From Amphimedon queenslandica (taxonomy: Eukaryota; Porifera; Demospongiae; Haplosclerida; Niphatidae): a DNA stretch of 54,157 bases. The stretch lies in NCBI RefSeq assembly GCF_000090795.2, contig NW_003546367.1, positions 134,149-188,305 of the forward strand, in the 5' to 3' direction. Below, one piece after another: positions 33,256 to 44,239 of the stretch. The position numbers and the translations under genes are program-made. The notes beneath the pieces were generated by a model that saw only the letters and a program-made list of their open reading frames with translations, was not told the DNA's origin and ran no database searches. Within the stretch, counting starts at the first letter, position 1. Each line of letters starts with the position of its first letter.

Positions 33256-33512
33256 TTTTAATAACTGCAATCTCTACAGAAAACAATTGTTTTAGAACAA
33301 CTAATACATAATTCCTCTACTAAATACCAAAAATTTCTTGTTCACTGTACTTCTCTTGACATAGTATACAATGGTCTTTTTCTTTGGAGATAATAATTGA
33401 CCTGTTTTACCATCCCAAGTGTTCCTACCACGTTATCAGTGCCTACCATAAACTTCCGACTGCAAAGAAAGAATCCATGCAGATCACCTAATTACCTAAT
33501 TGCTTTCAAAAA
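33256..33512 (-). pseudogene. RecQ-like helicase relic 2, middle part
   Basis: Minus-strand continuation of the RecQ relic on the far side of pogo-like element 2: NVVGTLGMVKQ, IISKEKDHCILCQEKYSEQE and YLVEELCISCSKTIVFCRDC, the last being the strand that opens the second RecA-like domain (usually xTIIFCRTY). It is cut by the assembly gap. The N-terminal half with Walker A was not found beyond the gap. Confidence 0.6.
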
Positions 33513-33734
33513 NNNNNNNNNNNNNNNNNNNNNNNNNNNNNNNNNNNNNNNNNNNNNNNNNNNNNNNNNNNNNNNNNNNNNNNNNNNNNNNNNNNNNNNN
33601 NNNNNNNNNNNNNNNNNNNNNNNNNNNNNNNNNNNNNNNNNNNNNNNNNNNNNNNNNNNNNNNNNNNNNNNNNNNNNNNNNNNNNNNNNNNNNNNNNNNN
33701 NNNNNNNNNNNNNNNNNNNNNNNNNNNNNNNNNN
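33513..33734. other. Assembly gap (222 N)
   Basis: Run of N. Frames reported across it are meaningless. Confidence 0.99.
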
Positions 33735-36700
33735 ATGTAAATAATGCAAGATATAATGATAAAAAATGGCTGTAACTCAATTTCATTTGTTCATACTTCT
33801 TGTTGCATAAATAAGCATAGCTCAGCACTAGATGTGTCAAATGAAATGGAAGAAGGACCAAAAGATAGGAAAAACTTTGCTTAATTAAGAAAACCATAAA
33901 TCTCAATTTTCAATTTTGGAGCATATAGCCTGGTTTTCTCATATTGGGTCACAAATTTTTAAAATTATTTTTGTCATACGTATTAAGGTAATATCCAACC
34001 CAGATTTTAATAATTATTTCATTAATACTATTTTAAAAGAAATTAAAAGTTAAACAACTTTTACACTTTTCAAATTTCTATTTGCCATTTATTAATCCTA
34101 ATTTATTGATCTTAGGATATATTTTAAAATTATTGCTCATTACATTTGATTTTGTATGAACTTAATTGTTCTGGCAACTAGGTGATTTTATGTCCCTTTT
34201 CTCATTCCAGATTCAGTTGTAAAGACATTTTATGCTCTAATTTGCCTAATGAATGGCACCATTTGCCAAGCATGGATTTTTAACCAAGAAGCAACTGGGA
34301 AACTTGCCATTATTGATTTCTTGAAATAGCACTGCTATTTTCTATTGATGCACTACTGTTTTCATTAATAATTCGATTTAGTTTATATTATTTTTTGAAA
34401 AACTGTTTGCAAATAAGTCACACAATGAATGCTTAACAATGAATATACTTATTCCAATAATGAATATGATTGCAGTGTCCATGAATGTCATTAACCAGGC
34501 TATGAACATATAGTATATTTGGCATATGAATAGTAATGATTTTACGTGATTGGAAGAGAGAAACGGAAAATTACATGACTTCAGTGACTATATTTTTGAC
34601 TGGGTGGCAAAAAAGGTAGGTGTGGCATTTTACTATACATAAAATGGCTGTCGGTCTCATTTAATTTGTTGTAAGCTCGCTTTATCATACTGAAAAAAGG
34701 ACTCAATTTAGGCATCTAAAGCGAGAGTTCTGTACATGCATTATTAGGAATGCACTTTTAAAATGAAATAGCAAATTTTGCTACTGTATTAATTTGTTAC
34801 GCATTAAATATATATAATATTTGCTGCAGGGTTCTGTGATCACTCTGTGTTTATGAGTTTTCTCTATTCTAGGAGTTGCCACCATCTAGTTCAGTACTTT
34901 AGTCCCGTATGTTTGCTACTGAAGAGCTTGATTGAGCCCCACACTGTCATTTGAGTACTACTTTCAGTTGCTGCGATAATGGAGTCTGCTGAGCAGCTTA
35001 CCTTTTCTCTGCTCAGTCCAAAAAAGCTGTTTCCATACTGCGCAATGTTTGCAAAACTTGTTTGCATGTTAGGAGATACCCATTTTGATAAGCTTACTCA
35101 TGAGTCTCTCTTACTTGTAACAAACTCTAATGTATTAATCTTACTTTTAGGGGAAAGCCTAACTAACTGCACAAGATGTGTGACTGGAAATAGGTCCATC
35201 AGAAATGACAGGTTTTGTGTAAGTTGCGAATAAATTTTTTTAAGTAATGCATGCTATGTGATTCACTCTAATTATGAATGTCAGTCACAGCTTCAAATAA
35301 TTTGACAACATTGATAAAGTTCTATCTAGTAATGTGTAGTGATATTATTGTCAACCATCTCTATTCTAACCACAATCTTAGAAACGTCAGAAAGTTTTTT
35401 ACATTTCTACACAAACAGTACATGGACATTGAGCAGAAACTATTTGACACATTCACATGTATCATGTCAATGTTTTATCATACTAGCAATGCCTTTATTT
35501 GCAAATTGAGCTTTAGTGGTCTAGATTATTCAGCCATTTTAGTAATTTGGCCAATTTGGCCTTTTTAGTTTCATTACATAACATAGTTTCACGTTGCATT
35601 GCTTGTTAATTACTGTATAAAAAAATGAACAATACTCATAAGTATAACAGCATAGCAGTATCATACATATCTTCAATGGAGTATTCATTTATTAATGATT
35701 TAATAAAATAAAAATATTTTTGCGGTACTTCACTTCCCTATAAAATTTTAAATGTTGGCAGCTATACCAACCCACTCTTTCTGACTGAGGTTACATAGTC
35801 AGTAAATACTTACGTTATTGTCTTGTAGATATCATCATGGGTTGTCCAAAGATTACACAAGGAACCACAACCACTTTATAGCATCACCATGCAATGGTTT
35901 TCAAATTTTTACAATTTTTTATGCGTACTAGATGCCAGGATTAGGTCAAGTAAAAGAATTATATCAACTTCAATTGATCACAAAAAATGTCCAACATTGT
36001 TTTATGTTTTAAATTACTTTGCTCAGTTGCAACGTGTAATCGATACGTCCAAAAGACGGGATCACTAATTTCATGCAAATTTAAGCTTAGTCATTGTAAA
36101 ATTACCAAACTCTAAAGACATTTTTTAAATGAGTCAGGAGCTTGTACTACACAGTTGAATTAATGGTACCGCAACTGAAGTGCAAAACAGCTAAACTGTT
36201 ATAGATTCTTTAGTACAGAAATGATTCAAACTTTCTATTGTTTATATATACATTAACATTTAAAAATAATGAAAGACCAAAACAAATCGATTTTTTTAAC
36301 ATAATAACACAGTAGTTAAAAAAGTAATACTACTTTTTGTCCATATGAACTAGTTTGAGACCATCAATATATATACAGTGTCTCAAGTACCATAAAATCA
36401 ACATCAGCACTTTCAATACCATCAGAAGAATGTCAGAGTCCTCTTTACGAATAAAATATGTCACTAGGAAAAGACTGAATAAGTGAAGTAAGCAAGTTGA
36501 GGACATACCAGAGTGAGAGTCAGAGAATGCATACAGCACTGAAGTATAGTGAAGTATGTTAAGATACGAACCCTTTTTTAAAAATATCTGTAAACTATAG
36601 TGTATAGGATAGGGGAAATTGCAACAAGAGAAGGAAATAAAGGAAAGAAAGAAGAAAGGAAACCAAAAAGCACCAAAAAATTATTTGTTATTATTACAGC

Positions 36701-37439
36701 AAGAGAAAAAAAAGGTTCATTAGCAAAATGCTTTTATGTACAAGTCTAGACATCATGCATTTCAGCATTTAAAGTGTCAGAAAAACACCAAAGGGGAAAA
36801 GATTTAAAACATTAAGCAGTACCAGTAAACATAATATACATGTACAAGAAAGAAAAAAGTTTTGAAATGCAGAGTGATGTATTCATGCAGAAAAATGAAT
36901 AAAGAACAGAATGATTCATAATTTATTATCCTCATAATTTTCCACCATATATTGTCACAAGATAATAATCGCATACAATAAGGACTTTCCATTTCCAAAA
37001 TGCTGAAATATCCATATTTTTTTTTTGTTGTTCCGATAATGTGCTTTTTGATCCATTGTTAATTTTTTTCTGCATGTACAATTATTTTAATTTTATTATC
37101 ATTAAGTTGCTATTACCGTTTTTGTTCAATACCACATCTTCAAAGTTTCTTTTCCCTAACATATTCAGATGATAATAGAGGTAAGAAATGATTGCGTACA
37201 CGAGCCTAAAGTGTCCACTTTTCTATTATACTACAGGCTGTACATGCCTTATGTACTAATGACACAAAAAATATAAATAAAAGAATTACAAATTAATTAA
37301 TAAAACAAAATTAATAACAAAATATTTACAAAAGAAGATAAAATAACAGTAATACATTTAAAAATAATCTTTAATTTTATTGTAAAATAAAATAAAAACA
37401 TTTCAAAAATTGAAAAGAAAACTTCAATAAGTTTAACTA
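33735..37439. other. Long AT-rich stretch without recognised gene
   Basis: Two open plus-strand frames, 34,979-35,233 (84 codons, starts MESAEQLTFSLLSPKKLFPY, ends with paired Cys in NCTRCVTG and RFCVSCE) and 35,278-35,568 (96 codons), could be remnants of one old gene, but I recognise neither. A purine-rich tract lies at 36,618-36,670. No transposon ends found. Confidence 0.4.
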
Positions 37440-37654
37440 CCGTACAGCTGGTTAATTTTGCGGAGAAAAATTTTGCGAATCCTTAAAAATAACCTGGTTT
37501 GCGGATTAAGTATTTGCGGTTTTGACAATTATTGTAGCATTATCTACTGTGGTCATGCATGAATTTCATTATTTTGCGGATTTAAATTTTGCGCTTTAAA
37601 TGGAATCGCAAACTCGCAAAATTTAATTCCCCGCAAATATTTCCTGCTGTACGG
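37440..37654. mobile_element. 215-bp MITE with CCGTACAGCTGG termini (TA target)
   Basis: Bounded by TA (37,438-37,439 and 37,655-37,656). Ends share CCGTACAGC and TTTGCGG in inverted orientation, and internal repeats of TTTTGCG occur in both arms. No coding capacity. Confidence 0.85.
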
Positions 37655-37806
37655 TATATAATAATTAATAGAAATATATTTTTGTAAAAAATAAACAATT
37701 AAACAAGAAAAAAATTAAAAAAAGGGAAAAGACAAAATGAATACAATAAAACAAAAAGAATGGATCAACACTTCATGGGAAGGACTCAGTTATGGCTAGT
37801 GATTAA

Positions 37807-37967
37807 AGGCGGATTTACAATATTACGATAGTCCTGACGTTATGTTGACGCTGGAATAGAATCTGGTTCTATTCCAGCGGAAAGCATGCGTCAAAAGGTC
37901 AAATCGTCCACGTTTTTGATTAAAAATTGACGGTACGCTGGCCTAATGTCATATTGTAAATCTGCCT
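37807..37967. mobile_element. 161-bp hairpin MITE with TAA target duplication
   Basis: Ends AGGCGGATTTACAATAT and the reverse complement AGGCAGATTTACAATAT, flanked by TAA on both sides (37,804-37,806 and 37,968-37,970). A perfect 13-bp inner palindrome CGCTGGAATAGAA/TTCTATTCCAGCG (37,849-37,861 and 37,867-37,879) sits within it. The 3-bp TAA duplication is typical of PIF/Harbinger-type mobilisation. Confidence 0.8.
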
Positions 37968-38505
37968 TAATTAGGCATGAATGGCAGTTTCAATAGAAGT
38001 TGCAAACCTCTTTTATATCAGTAACATGAAACAGAATTATTATGGCTAATTAAAATTTTAAATTTAATAAAATATTAAAATAAATACAACCTAAACAAAA
38101 TAATAATTTAATAATAAGTGTATCATAAAATAAAAAATTACAAAACAAAGTAAAACTTAAATGTAATAATTTCATAGTAGAAAACCCAGACAAATCACAT
38201 GGTAGAAACCTTGCAAATAAACAATATAAACCCATTTTAGTCTTTTACATAGGGATTATAAATCTCCAGCTCATCGTAGTAAATCATCAGTTGAAAAGGG
38301 ATGTGCGAGAAAAAGTTATGTCACAGTATAGTTACTCATTAGACCAAGCCTTTTATGTCTTCGATGCAACTACAATGTACATGTTTTTTAATGTAAGTGT
38401 ACATGTAGTTAATAATAATAAGGTTAATAATAGTAATAACTTTACAAGGTGGGAAAAATGGAGTAAAGAAATGAGTTAAATAAAATATATAGGACCTTCA
38501 TGATC

Positions 38506-41500
38506 TCAGTGAACATAATCAAAGAGCCTAAATAAAATTAAATAAAAATGTTCCAGATTTGATGGTGAAAGTTTATAGGAGCACCGACAGCAGTGACACA
38601 AAAAATGGTTGCAACATGGAACATTACTAAGATAAAAATAGCTGCATGATTTAAGCTTGAGGCAATTAGTTTCAGAAAATAGAAAGAGATCAAAAGTAGG
38701 TAGCAAATTTCACAGCTAGGGTGAAGTAGGAAGAAGAGGTTTGAGAAGAGGGAGATGATATATGACGTAGTTTAGCATGATGATCTGAACTTCAGCTAGA
38801 TTCATTAAATGTAGCAAATGACAATACATCAAAAGAGTCTGAGCAAGAGTTCTCCTTGTCCTTCAGACTGCGTAGGAACAAAACTGATGTCTCAATACTC
38901 AAAATACATCATAAGAGGCAAAATACCCAATTTGGGGTGAGTCTGGTCTTACAGTTAGACTGGTAGTCTGAAAGTATGTATTTGGAAGCTCTCCGCTGCA
39001 CCTTCACTAGGAAACATGTCTTTATGAGAGAGGGACGCCATAGCTGAGAATCATAGGACATGATGGGGTGTACAAGGGATAAATACAATCTCTTCTTGAC
39101 TCCAACATTACCACAACTAAATGACCCCTTCAGTACACCAAGGACCTTGTAAGCCTAGGAGACGATTCAAGAATTGTAGAAGACCATGAAAGATCTCGTT
39201 ACAGATATACACCCAGGTCTCCAAAAACATCATATTGAGGAATTGTAAAACTATCAATAGCATAGGGAAAACTGTGAGAGGGAGTAAGGCCCATGTGGAA
39301 ACTGATATATTTGGTTTCGAGGGTGTTCAATCCAAGGCTCTGGTCAATACTCCACTGTAAAGCATAATTAAGGCTGTCCTGGAGGTCAGAACAGTCAGCT
39401 ACACTCCGAACAACGTGAAGGTAGTTAGAGTCATCTGCAAATAAAAAATTCTGGAGGGAGAGGAAAGGAGCGCTAGGTCATAAATCAATAGCACAAATAG
39501 AAGGGTACCTAAAACACTGCCTTGAGAAACTTCACTCAGTACTTCCAGGAGACCAGAGATAGACCCATTGATAGACACACACTGACTCTAACTAGTGAGA
39601 TATACTCAAAACCAATCCCAAAAAGTGTCCTGTGACTTTGAAAGACCAAAGTTTGGTGAGAAGTTTAGTGTGAGATAGTTGAATGCCTTACGAAAATCAA
39701 GATAAACACAGTCAACAGAACTCTTTTTGTCTAAAGCACTGTACATATCAGATAACATGAGTAGGACTTCTTGAATAGTAAAGCGAGAGGGCCTGAAACC
39801 GATTTGTGAAGGTAAAATTCTACAGCTGACATGATTAAAGAGATGATTATAGACTACCCTCTCAAGTACTTTGGAGATAACTGGTAATAAAGCAATGGGG
39901 CGATAATCACAAACATCAGTGCGATCACAACACTTAAAAATTGGCTTAACAAGATGAGTACACCACTCCTGTGGCAAAGCTGAGGAGGACAATGACAAGT
40001 TAAAAAGGCAAATGATGAGAGGAGTGAGAGCCAGGGCACAGTGTTTCAATAAAGTAGAATTGATACTCTGTATGCCAAAAGCCTTTTTGATGTCAAGATG
40101 CCATAGACTTCCTCTTCAGTGCAAGCAATGGAATGAAGTTGTTGACGAGGAGAGGGCCAGTTTGCAGATGAGGCAATACAGGAGGGATTGCTAGTAAAAT
40201 CTGAATACAAGTAATTGTTGAAGAGGGAGGCTATTTCAGAGTCACTAGATGCATATCTATCACCAAGGTGAAGAGTTTCGGGTATATTGTCTGTCTTGAA
40301 GATAATACAAATATACTGGTAAATTTTACGAGGATATAAACCAGCTCCTGCTCATAGTGTGACTTGGCATCAGAGAAAGCAGAACTGAAGTCTGCTTTTT
40401 TACTATGAGAGAGATGTACTGTTGGGTGCACATTATCCCGCCTAATCAGAGAATGAAGACATTTTGAACTAGAGAAGTTCACCTTTGAGCCAAGGTGTGA
40501 CCATAATTGACAAAAGGGCCCTTATGGCGGATTTTAAAAATGATTGTTATAATGGAAAATATTAACCTGTGAGTGCTTTGTTAGACAATCATTGTTTCTA
40601 AAAGTTTCATGGTAACTTTTTGCATCCTGTGGAGTAATTTTATGATGAATGGGGCTCAGGAAGTTGGATTTCTTAGGCTAAAAAGACAAATTTCACTACC
40701 CGCCATAAGGTACCTTTTGTCAATTATGGTCACGATTAGTGACTCTTCACAGTTTTTATTGATTTCGGAACAAACAAATCAATGGAGGAAAGTAAGGATT
40801 CCTTGAATGAGAGCCATACATTGTCAATATCATCAGCAGAGAAACAATTGTCAAAGTCATAATCCAAGAAATAGTTGTGCAGTCCATTCCAATCAGCTCT
40901 GGAGTAGTCACAATACTAAAGACGAAAGTGTTTGAGGAATTTGTAGGGAGCACCACAGAGTCTGAGAATGACGGCAAAGTCGTCACAACCAACGGGAGAA
41001 TGAGATGCGACAGTCATAATACTCACTATAGATTTACAGTTGGTGAGGACATCTAGAATACCTCCTTTGATGTGAGTTGGTGATTGCACCAACTGAGAGA
41101 GATCCTTGTCAAAGACAACATCACATAGCTGCTTAGAAAAGATGGATACACCAACCAGAGTCCCCCAGTTCATGTCAGCTACATTCAAATCTCAAACAAT
41201 AATGAGTCTGGAAGAGGAGTCAGACAGTCGAGAGATGTAACTAATAAGATCATTCTTGTATTCAGAGGAGGTGTTTGGAGGGCTATAAACAACACAGAGT
41301 GGCAAAGGGAGATGATAGAGTGGATGAATAACAATAGATAGGAGCTCAAGATTGTTAGAAAGTGGATCTAAGAACACGGGATGTGGCAAAAAGAACACCA
41401 CCTCCTCTAACAGTTCTGTCCTTCCTGAAGACTAGAAAGTGCAGAGGTACAACTTCATTATTAAATATAGTAGGAGTTAACCATGTCTTATTGCAAGCAT

Positions 41501-41585
41501 CTCAACACCAGAGCAAAGTAGAAATGATTGAAGAGAGGACAACTGATTAACGACACTCCTGATGTTGATAAGACACAGCTTAAAG
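38506..41585 (-). pseudogene. LINE ORF2 endonuclease-reverse transcriptase relic
   Basis: APE-type endonuclease: CLINIRSVVNQLSSLQSFL (about 41,580-41,520), VVYSPPNTSSEYKNDLISYI (about 41,290), the GDxN motif as LIIV-stop-DLN where Gly is replaced by TGA (41,192-41,194), and ILDVLTNCKS and SPVGCDDFAV (about 41,060-40,970). The RT domain follows the MITE: DYRPIALLPVISKVLERV, ILPSQIGFRPSRFTIQEVLL and VYLDFRKAFNYL (40,049-39,650), GSVLGTLLF (about 39,515), the catalytic FADD intact at 39,430-39,441, then QDSLNYALQWSIDQSLGLNT and a C-terminal block with [13 protein letters not shown] (about 38,990) and a Cys-rich end (38,700-38,510). Long open pieces suggest moderate age. Confidence 0.85.
40497..40733. 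mobile_element. 237-bp MITE, copy 1 (GTGACCATAATTG termini)
   Basis: Ends GTGACCATAATTGACAAAAG and its reverse complement, plus matching CTTATGGCGG/CCGCCATAAG. Inserted in the LINE between its endonuclease and RT parts. Copy 2 at 44,475-44,711 has the same length and differs at about ten positions. The target duplication could not be defined. Confidence 0.85.
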
Positions 41586-41589
41586 CCTA

Positions 41590-42976
41590 GTCACACAGAA
41601 TCCTTTGCTCTCCCTTCAGGGAGGCTGAAGAGCCTGGACTAGGAGGACAATCATTGTCTGCACTAACAAAGTTAGACCCAGACACATGATCAGGTTCATG
41701 ACTATCAGAATCAGATGCATGAGATATGTTGTGGACAAAAGTGAGATGTAAGTTCGAGACCTGGGCATAAGCTTCACCATTAACAAATAATGTAGATTTA
41801 TTTCCACGAATATTCTGTTTAGGTACTCCAGACTGCAAAAGTTTTTCATCATTCCTCTCCTTCTTTGATAAAAATGGCTTATTGACATAAGGACTTACAA
41901 AAGATCATCTCCTTGACAAAGAGAAATAACATCTTTAGTCCTGGTGAGAGTAACAACAAGTGATCAAGGACTAGAATTGCCATGAGTAACTTCCCCAACC
42001 GAAGGCAATCCCTGATAGCAGCATGGTCAATATCCGTCAATATTATTAATTATATGGTGGACCAAGTCCAAATCAGAAGATATTCAGTCACAACAACTAG
42101 TACAAGTGTTACATTCAGCAACACCACTGAGGACAACACAGAATTGGCTCCTTGATTTGTAGACTGACCTGACAGAGTGACCAGGATGATGTGAAGCATG
42201 GAGGGCCACAGAGGAACCACCGGGTACAGTGACATGTTACCCATCACTATCGACATTGGTGTTAGTATTTGAGTGTGGCAGAGTAGAAAGGTCCTCCGAT
42301 AAAGTCAAGTCTAGATTCTACAGATGACACTGAGTTGGACAGCCTGAGCTCAAGGTCAGCTATACTTTTCTTCTAAGACTCAATTGCATCAGACTAATTA
42401 TTGAGGCGATAAGAAGGACAATGAAATGGGCCAGATGATTTGGCTGAGGTGAAAGCTGATTGTTATACACACCCACAACCTCTATAAACTCAAGTTTAAC
42501 AAATATCACCTTCAAAAATTGGACACTGGAAAGTTCCATTTGAGTTAGGCGAGCAAAAACTAACAGACCCACGATCTAGAATTGACTTCACATGAGTTGC
42601 ATGATGCAGTGGCGGATCTAGGGGGGGTTCCATGGGTTCCATGGAACCCCCTCTTTGGCAGAAGAAGTTGTCTTTTTGCATTATCTTTGGATTTTTTGCA
42701 GTCAGTTTGCAGCACTTTTCCTCCATTTTATTAATTAAAATTGATGAGCCACACCCAAATTTTAATTAAAATTAATGAGCCACACCTACTTAAGTGAAAT
42801 GGAACCCCCCTTTTAATTTTTCTGGATCCGCCAGTGTGATGGGATGCCGACCAGGCCACTGGTTCATCTTTGACCCTTTACATCCAGACCAAAGCTTCGC
42901 AGCTTCTCTTTAACTCAGAAATCTTTATTTACTTGAGGTCATCAACAAAAGAACTGGCACTAGTGTTGGTAGCCAT
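41590..42976 (-). pseudogene. LINE ORF1-like relic with SAP-like start
   Basis: ATG at 42,976 opens MATNTSASSFVDDLK, a stop, then KISELKRSCEAL and a shifted remainder, which resembles the LxxLKxxCExLGLxxxGxK pattern of a SAP-type DNA-binding motif. After the MITE at 42,607-42,836 come HHATHVKSILDRGSVSFCSP and FQCPIFEGDIC, a Cys cluster with ECNTCTSCCD (about 42,080-42,110), and a C-terminal stretch VPKQNIRGNKSTLFVNGEAY with an acidic Ser/Asp tail (41,838-41,587). LINE ORF1 proteins bind the element RNA. Several frames and stops mark it as decayed. The SAP resemblance is suggestive only. Confidence 0.55.
42607..42836. mobile_element. 230-bp MITE with CAGTGGCGGATC termini
   Basis: Ends CAGTGGCGGATC and GATCCGCCAGTG (inverted, one mismatch), flanked by TGATG at 42,602-42,606 and 42,837-42,841, a 5-bp target duplication. 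It carries inner repeats of ATGGAACCCCC and ATTAAAATTAATGAGCCACA-type sequence. Inserted in the 5' part of the LINE ORF1. Superfamily not certain. Confidence 0.8.
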
Positions 42977-44239
42977 GATATGCAAATGGTCAGTAGCGCG
43001 GACCCACTAGGACTGGACCGGGCCATGTGACAAGAAAGATAACACCAGAGCATTGGTTCAAAAATGCCATTACAAATTTTCATTTTTAAAAAATCAATAA
43101 CAAAAATGCTTTTCTTACACATTTACAAACATGGCACTCACTGTATCTCAAAGAGAATAAACATGTTTGATAACAATAGTTATAAGGTGCACACTGCACA
43201 CAAATATAACATTAAATTCAATAAACATAAATTACATGTACAGAGACATAACAGGAGAAGAAAAAGATGGAGTGGTGCTTCTAAGATTATAAATAATGAA
43301 GTACAGGTAAAATTATTTGTATAAAGGCTCAAGTAGAGTAATACATGTTAGTGTGAAATTATGACAGAAGTGGTACTAATACAGTGTACATGAATGTATC
43401 AGAACTAAAACCCCATCAGTGTAGGAAACACAATACTGAGGCAAAAGATTTATAATTCTCGCAACAAATTAAAGCAATACTACATGTAATATTAGTACAA
43501 CAATAAAATGCAAAATAGTAAGTAACATGTCTCAACATTGTGTTGTTTGTCAAATTCACAAGAATTCACTTATCCGAATAAGCTGAAACAATTATGTCAA
43601 AAGTGTGTCCTCCAAAAATGTAAAAAATTTGAAAAATTCTTTTGTGCCATTATACTAATAAAATTTCATGTACAATAACACACGGAAAATGTAGAAAAAG
43701 GCCAAAATGCTACTAGTGACAAGTACATTTTAAAATAAATACAATGTACATGTTTGTTGCATGATTTCTAAATGCAAAAGTTTTGAAACTGTCCAATGCA
43801 ATGAGCATCTGTACTAGCAAATTGAGGATAACTATAGCCTGTTAAGACCACTTCAATGTTTTTGTTTCTCCTTTCCCCATGCAAGGGCAAATAATTCTTT
43901 GATCGTTCATACACTGAATACATCAATTTACAATGCAAAAATAAAAAAATTTAATGAGTATTAAAAAACTTCAAGCATGCACGCCATAAGCCCCAGCCAA
44001 GAAAGGAGAAACTAGGAATCTAACAGGAGTAAATTATGTTATAGTCTGGCTATAATAATAGTCACCCATTAAAGAGCGAAGGCAAACACACTATATATAT
44101 TCCCATCCTATTACTTGTCTACTATGAGAGTACTGCAATGATTTAATGGGTTCTTATTTTACGGCATTTCCCAAATCACAGAAATAAGACATAATTTTTT
44201 GACATACATATACATATTTTAATGTTTAGTAGAAAGTTT
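42977..44239. other. No gene recognised
   Basis: AT-rich. A minus-strand piece YSVYERSKNYLPLHGERRNK (about 43,915-43,855) looks coding-like but has no recognised family. It may include the LINE 5' UTR at its left end. Confidence 0.35.

Larger units (their letters stand above)
38506..42976 (-). mobile_element. Near full-length LINE (non-LTR retrotransposon)
   Basis: About 4.5 kb on the minus strand with ORF1-like (42,976 to about 41,590) and ORF2-like (about 41,585 to 38,506) regions, the layout of CR1/L2/jockey-group LINEs. Two MITEs are inserted (42,607-42,836 and 40,497-40,733). The 5' limit is set at the ORF1 ATG and the 5' UTR is not defined. The 3' tail was not resolved. Confidence 0.8.

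Noticed and set aside
33397-33906. Open frames running through the N gap
   Set aside because: They exist only because N codons do not stop translation.
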